Source: Mesostigma viride (lineage: Eukaryota; Streptophyta; Mesostigmatophyceae; Mesostigmatales; Mesostigmataceae). Taken from it: a DNA stretch of 64,000 nucleotides. The notes beneath the pieces were generated by a model that was given only the letters and a program-made list of their open reading frames with translations, had not been told where the DNA came from and ran no database searches. The position numbers were made by a program, and so were the translations under genes. Position 1 is the stretch's first letter, and the number at the start of each line of letters is the position of its first letter. Positions 61,930-64,000 of this stretch are shown here, piece by piece. The stretch spans positions 13,812,721 to 13,876,720 of the forward strand of contig RPFO01000213.1 in NCBI GenBank assembly GCA_009746045.1, written 5' to 3'.

Positions 61930-62065
61930 GGCAGTGAGAGAAGCTAGTCCATGCTTGTTGAGGGCGCCCTCCCTCAGTGTTGTGTATAGGGGTTGGAGTT
62001 TCCATTACTTTGTTTTGGCGCCGACGTGACATGCACTATGCAGTCACGTGCTTATAAATTCAATC
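61930..62065 (+). mobile_element. Family-2 SINE-like 3' end
   Basis: AGAGAAGCTAG, GTTGTGTATAGGGGTTGGAG and a GACATGCACTATGCAGTCACGTG terminal region as in 21355-21495. Confidence 0.55.
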
Positions 62066-62069
62066 ACCA

Positions 62070-62210
62070 GGATGCATGCTACTCACGCAGCGCTGAATAT
62101 TTCATACAGTTTGCATATTAGCAATCAGGATTTGTACGCTGATTTACCTCTTGTTTCCCACATTCAATTAGGCACAGACGCCTGGGCCTAGCTGGGCACG
62201 TACATGGCCT
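62070..62210 (+). mobile_element. LINE ORF2 C-terminal fragment (family 2)
   Basis: DNA matches 44130-44260 (TTGCATATTAGCAATCAGGATT..., GGATTTGTACGCTGATTT, GGCCTAGCTGGGCACGT) but with indels that break the frame. A short degraded piece. Confidence 0.65.
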
Positions 62211-62224
62211 GCACTCCCTTGCGA

Positions 62225-64000
62225 ACGAAAATGGCTGACGGCGGTATGGCTGACGGCGGAGTTCAGATCTTTTGCATCTGAGCCCCAAATTCGGTCAGAC
62301 CACTCGCATTCGATGCGCTTTTTTGAGACGCACCCGCCAGTATAATCGGTTACGGCTGAAACGCAGTATTGCGGAAGTTATCACGTGACAGGCAGCTATG
62401 ACGACCTCTAAAGCAAAACGGGGTTTGGAAAAGGAGCTTACCGGCTCCCAGCCCAACCCGCTCGCCATCGTTCTTGCCCAGCCGCCTGGGCTCGCCAACC
62501 CACCGCCAGCAGCCCCATCGCCCAGCGCCTCGCCTGAGCCCAAGAAACCCTGCCACGCTCGCAACTGGAGCAAGTTCCTCCCCGGCGACCGACGATTCGC
62601 CTGGACCGTGTGGCAAGAATTGTCGCCGCAGGAATGCATTGAGGTTCTCCAGTTCCTCGAACAGGAGCGGAAGCTCTTCGTGCCCAAGGGGGGGGCGGCT
62701 ATCGACTACAATGGAGACATGTCCTGGCTCTATGCTTTGGACGAAGTACAACAACGCCTGATTATCTTGACCAGCCAATTCCAGAGCCACCTCTCCGACC
62801 TCACCCGCACGCTCCGCACCCCAGCCCCCGCACAGCCGGCAGCCCCATCGGCTTCCTCCCTCTGCAAGGATGACCTCCGCGCAGTGCTGGAGGAGCACGT
62901 GACCTGGCCGCTGGCCGAGCAGCTGACATCGCTGAACACCACGCTCAACAAGGTCGAGGCCCGGGTCTCCAACGTGGAAACCAAGGTCGTCCACAAGCTC
63001 CAACCCCAGTTCACGGCTCTACACACCGCGGAGCAGGCTTCGGAAAAGCATGCTACACTTGTCTCTCGCCTTAACCAGGTGGAGGGAAAGTGTGGCGTGC
63101 TCCTGAAGAAGCTTGAGGCCATCACCGCCCACACCGAGGCCCTGGCCACACAGGTCCCCAAGATAGCGGAGCAGACGGCCACCATTGCATCCCAGCCACC
63201 CCGGCAGGATGCTGGCGACCTCCCGCCGCTCTCCTACGCGGACCTGCTGCGGTCAGCGACCGCCTCCACCACCGACGCCATCGCCACAAAGCTCCAGGAG
63301 CTGGAGAACCACCGCCAGGCCCAGCAACGGGAGGTCACCGACCGCGCTCGCCGCGAGTGCCGAGTGGTGCTACGTCGCTTCCCCCAGAAGCCAGGTGAGA
63401 CGTCAACCTCTCTTGCTGACGAGCTCAAGAACCAGCTTCTTACCCTCATGGGCCTGGTAGGTGAGGTAGCACTGAGCGGGTGCCACCGCCTTCCCCACTC
63501 ACGGGACAAGGCGGCTCCCCCACCAGTCCTCCTCACCTTCCCCTCCCCTGAGGATAAGCAGCGGTTCCTCTCTCGTCGCAAGCGGTTGCACGACCTCACC
63601 TGGACGCTGGATGACGACCTCACCCCCGCTCAGCAACAGCAGCGACGCGACCTGTGGCCGGAATACCTCCGCCATAAGCAGGACCCCCAGAAGCCCAAGG
63701 TGTACTGGAGGGGCGGGGACCTGATGATCAACCACAAGATGTGGACGCCCCCAGCGGGCTAGAATAGCAATAGCCCTAGATTGTAACCCTTGGCGTCACT
63801 GCCGCTAAGGCAGCCATGCCTAGACTATTTGCCTAGCTGTGCCAACACACCTAGTCACGTGCCGCCAACGCACGGTCCACAACCAGCCATAGCCTAGTAC
63901 AGCCATGCTACGCCCTGGCTATGTTTAGCCAAGCCATGCCTATAATGGGACCCCCCCCTTGGATGTTGCATTAAGAATTTAGCCATGCTATGCCATGCAG
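62225..64000 (+). mobile_element. ORF1-only non-LTR retroelement, 5'-complete copy
   Basis: The leader has a tandem GGCTGACGGCGG, the intact ORF (62398-63762) follows, then a 3' UTR matching those after 58689 and before 46870 (CTAGCTGTGCC, CCTAGTCACGTGC). TGTAA lies at 63782-63786. The copy runs past the window edge, so its hairpin and tail are not seen. Confidence 0.75.
62398..63762 (+). CDS. ORF1p-like nucleic-acid-binding protein of the ORF1-only element
   Basis: 454 residues, intact. The N-terminus is Pro/Ala-rich (residues 1-60). Residues ~65-140 are a small domain with WTVWQELSPQECIEVLQFL. Residues ~160-270 are a coiled coil (LEEHVTWPLAEQLTSLNTTL, then EQTATIASQPP). Residues ~300-400 look like the LINE ORF1p RRM-type core (RRECRVVLRRFPQKPGE; PVLLTFPSPEDKQRFLSRR). 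Residues ~400-454 form a C-terminal domain ending in KMWTPPAG. This order (coiled coil, RRM, CTD) is that of L1-type ORF1 proteins, which coat RNA as trimers. No RT follows in any copy of the window. Function is inferred from architecture. Confidence 0.7.
   Translation: MTTSKAKRGLEKELTGSQPNPLAIVLAQPPGLANPPPAAPSPSASPEPKKPCHARNWSKFLPGDRRFAWTVWQELSPQECIEVLQFLEQERKLFVPKGGAAIDYNGDMSWLYALDEVQQRLIILTSQFQSHLSDLTRTLRTPAPAQPAAPSASSLCKDDLRAVLEEHVTWPLAEQLTSLNTTLNKVEARVSNVETKVVHKLQPQFTALHTAEQASEKHATLVSRLNQVEGKCGVLLKKLEAITAHTEALATQVPKIAEQTATIASQPPRQDAGDLPPLSYADLLRSATASTTDAIATKLQELENHRQAQQREVTDRARRECRVVLRRFPQKPGETSTSLADELKNQLLTLMGLVGEVALSGCHRLPHSRDKAAPPPVLLTFPSPEDKQRFLSRRKRLHDLTWTLDDDLTPAQQQQRRDLWPEYLRHKQDPQKPKVYWRGGDLMINHKMWTPPAG

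Overview
The window looks like nuclear DNA of a green alga, most likely volvocine/chlamydomonadalean. Three things point there: GC-rich exons cut by many GT-AG introns, TGTAA (the chlorophyte polyadenylation signal) downstream of the genes, and the mobile elements present, including a PAT/TOC/kangaroo-type tyrosine-recombinase retrotransposon and a proline-rich secreted matrix-type protein. The species cannot be named from this sequence alone.

Only three host genes can be supported. (1) On the minus strand at 5069-5662 is a GatC-like subunit of glutamyl-tRNA(Gln) amidotransferase with an organelle-type leader. (2) Diverging from it on the plus strand, about 7.1-43.4 kb, is a very long gene for a soluble lytic murein transglycosylase (Slt/GH23 type). 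I reconstruct 20 exons whose phases agree at every junction (about 842 codons); the catalytic Glu, GLMQ and AYNAG motifs are all kept. (3) At 50213-52545 is a three-exon secreted protein: signal peptide, choice-of-anchor-E-like domain, polyproline linker, Cys-pair domain and a root-cap/vWD-like domain.

Region by region: 1-2.5 kb is the 3' end of a Ty3/gypsy element with its 3' LTR. 2.5-4.9 kb is a nest of retroelement pieces. 4.9-7.1 kb is gatC and the divergent intergenic region. 7.1-43.4 kb is the transglycosylase gene. One of its introns (8230-19914) is almost wholly a 65-bp satellite of about 175 copies, another (35521-42279) holds a complete split-direct-repeat retrotransposon, and most other large introns carry their own private tandem array. 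43.4-50.2 kb is LINE fragments, ORF1-only retroelement copies and an 8-bp minisatellite. 50.2-52.5 kb is the matrix gene. 52.66-57.5 kb is a second copy of the gypsy family (5' LTR, PBS, gag, start of protease) that runs into a hexanucleotide array interrupted by a LINE RT fragment. 57.9-64 kb is more ORF1-only elements, SINE-like copies and nested insertions.

The retroelements form an ecosystem. At least two LINE-type lineages end in a short 3' stem-loop followed by (TTAA)n, and ORF1-only, SINE-like and tail-only copies share one of these 3' ends. Several copies have visible target-site duplications.
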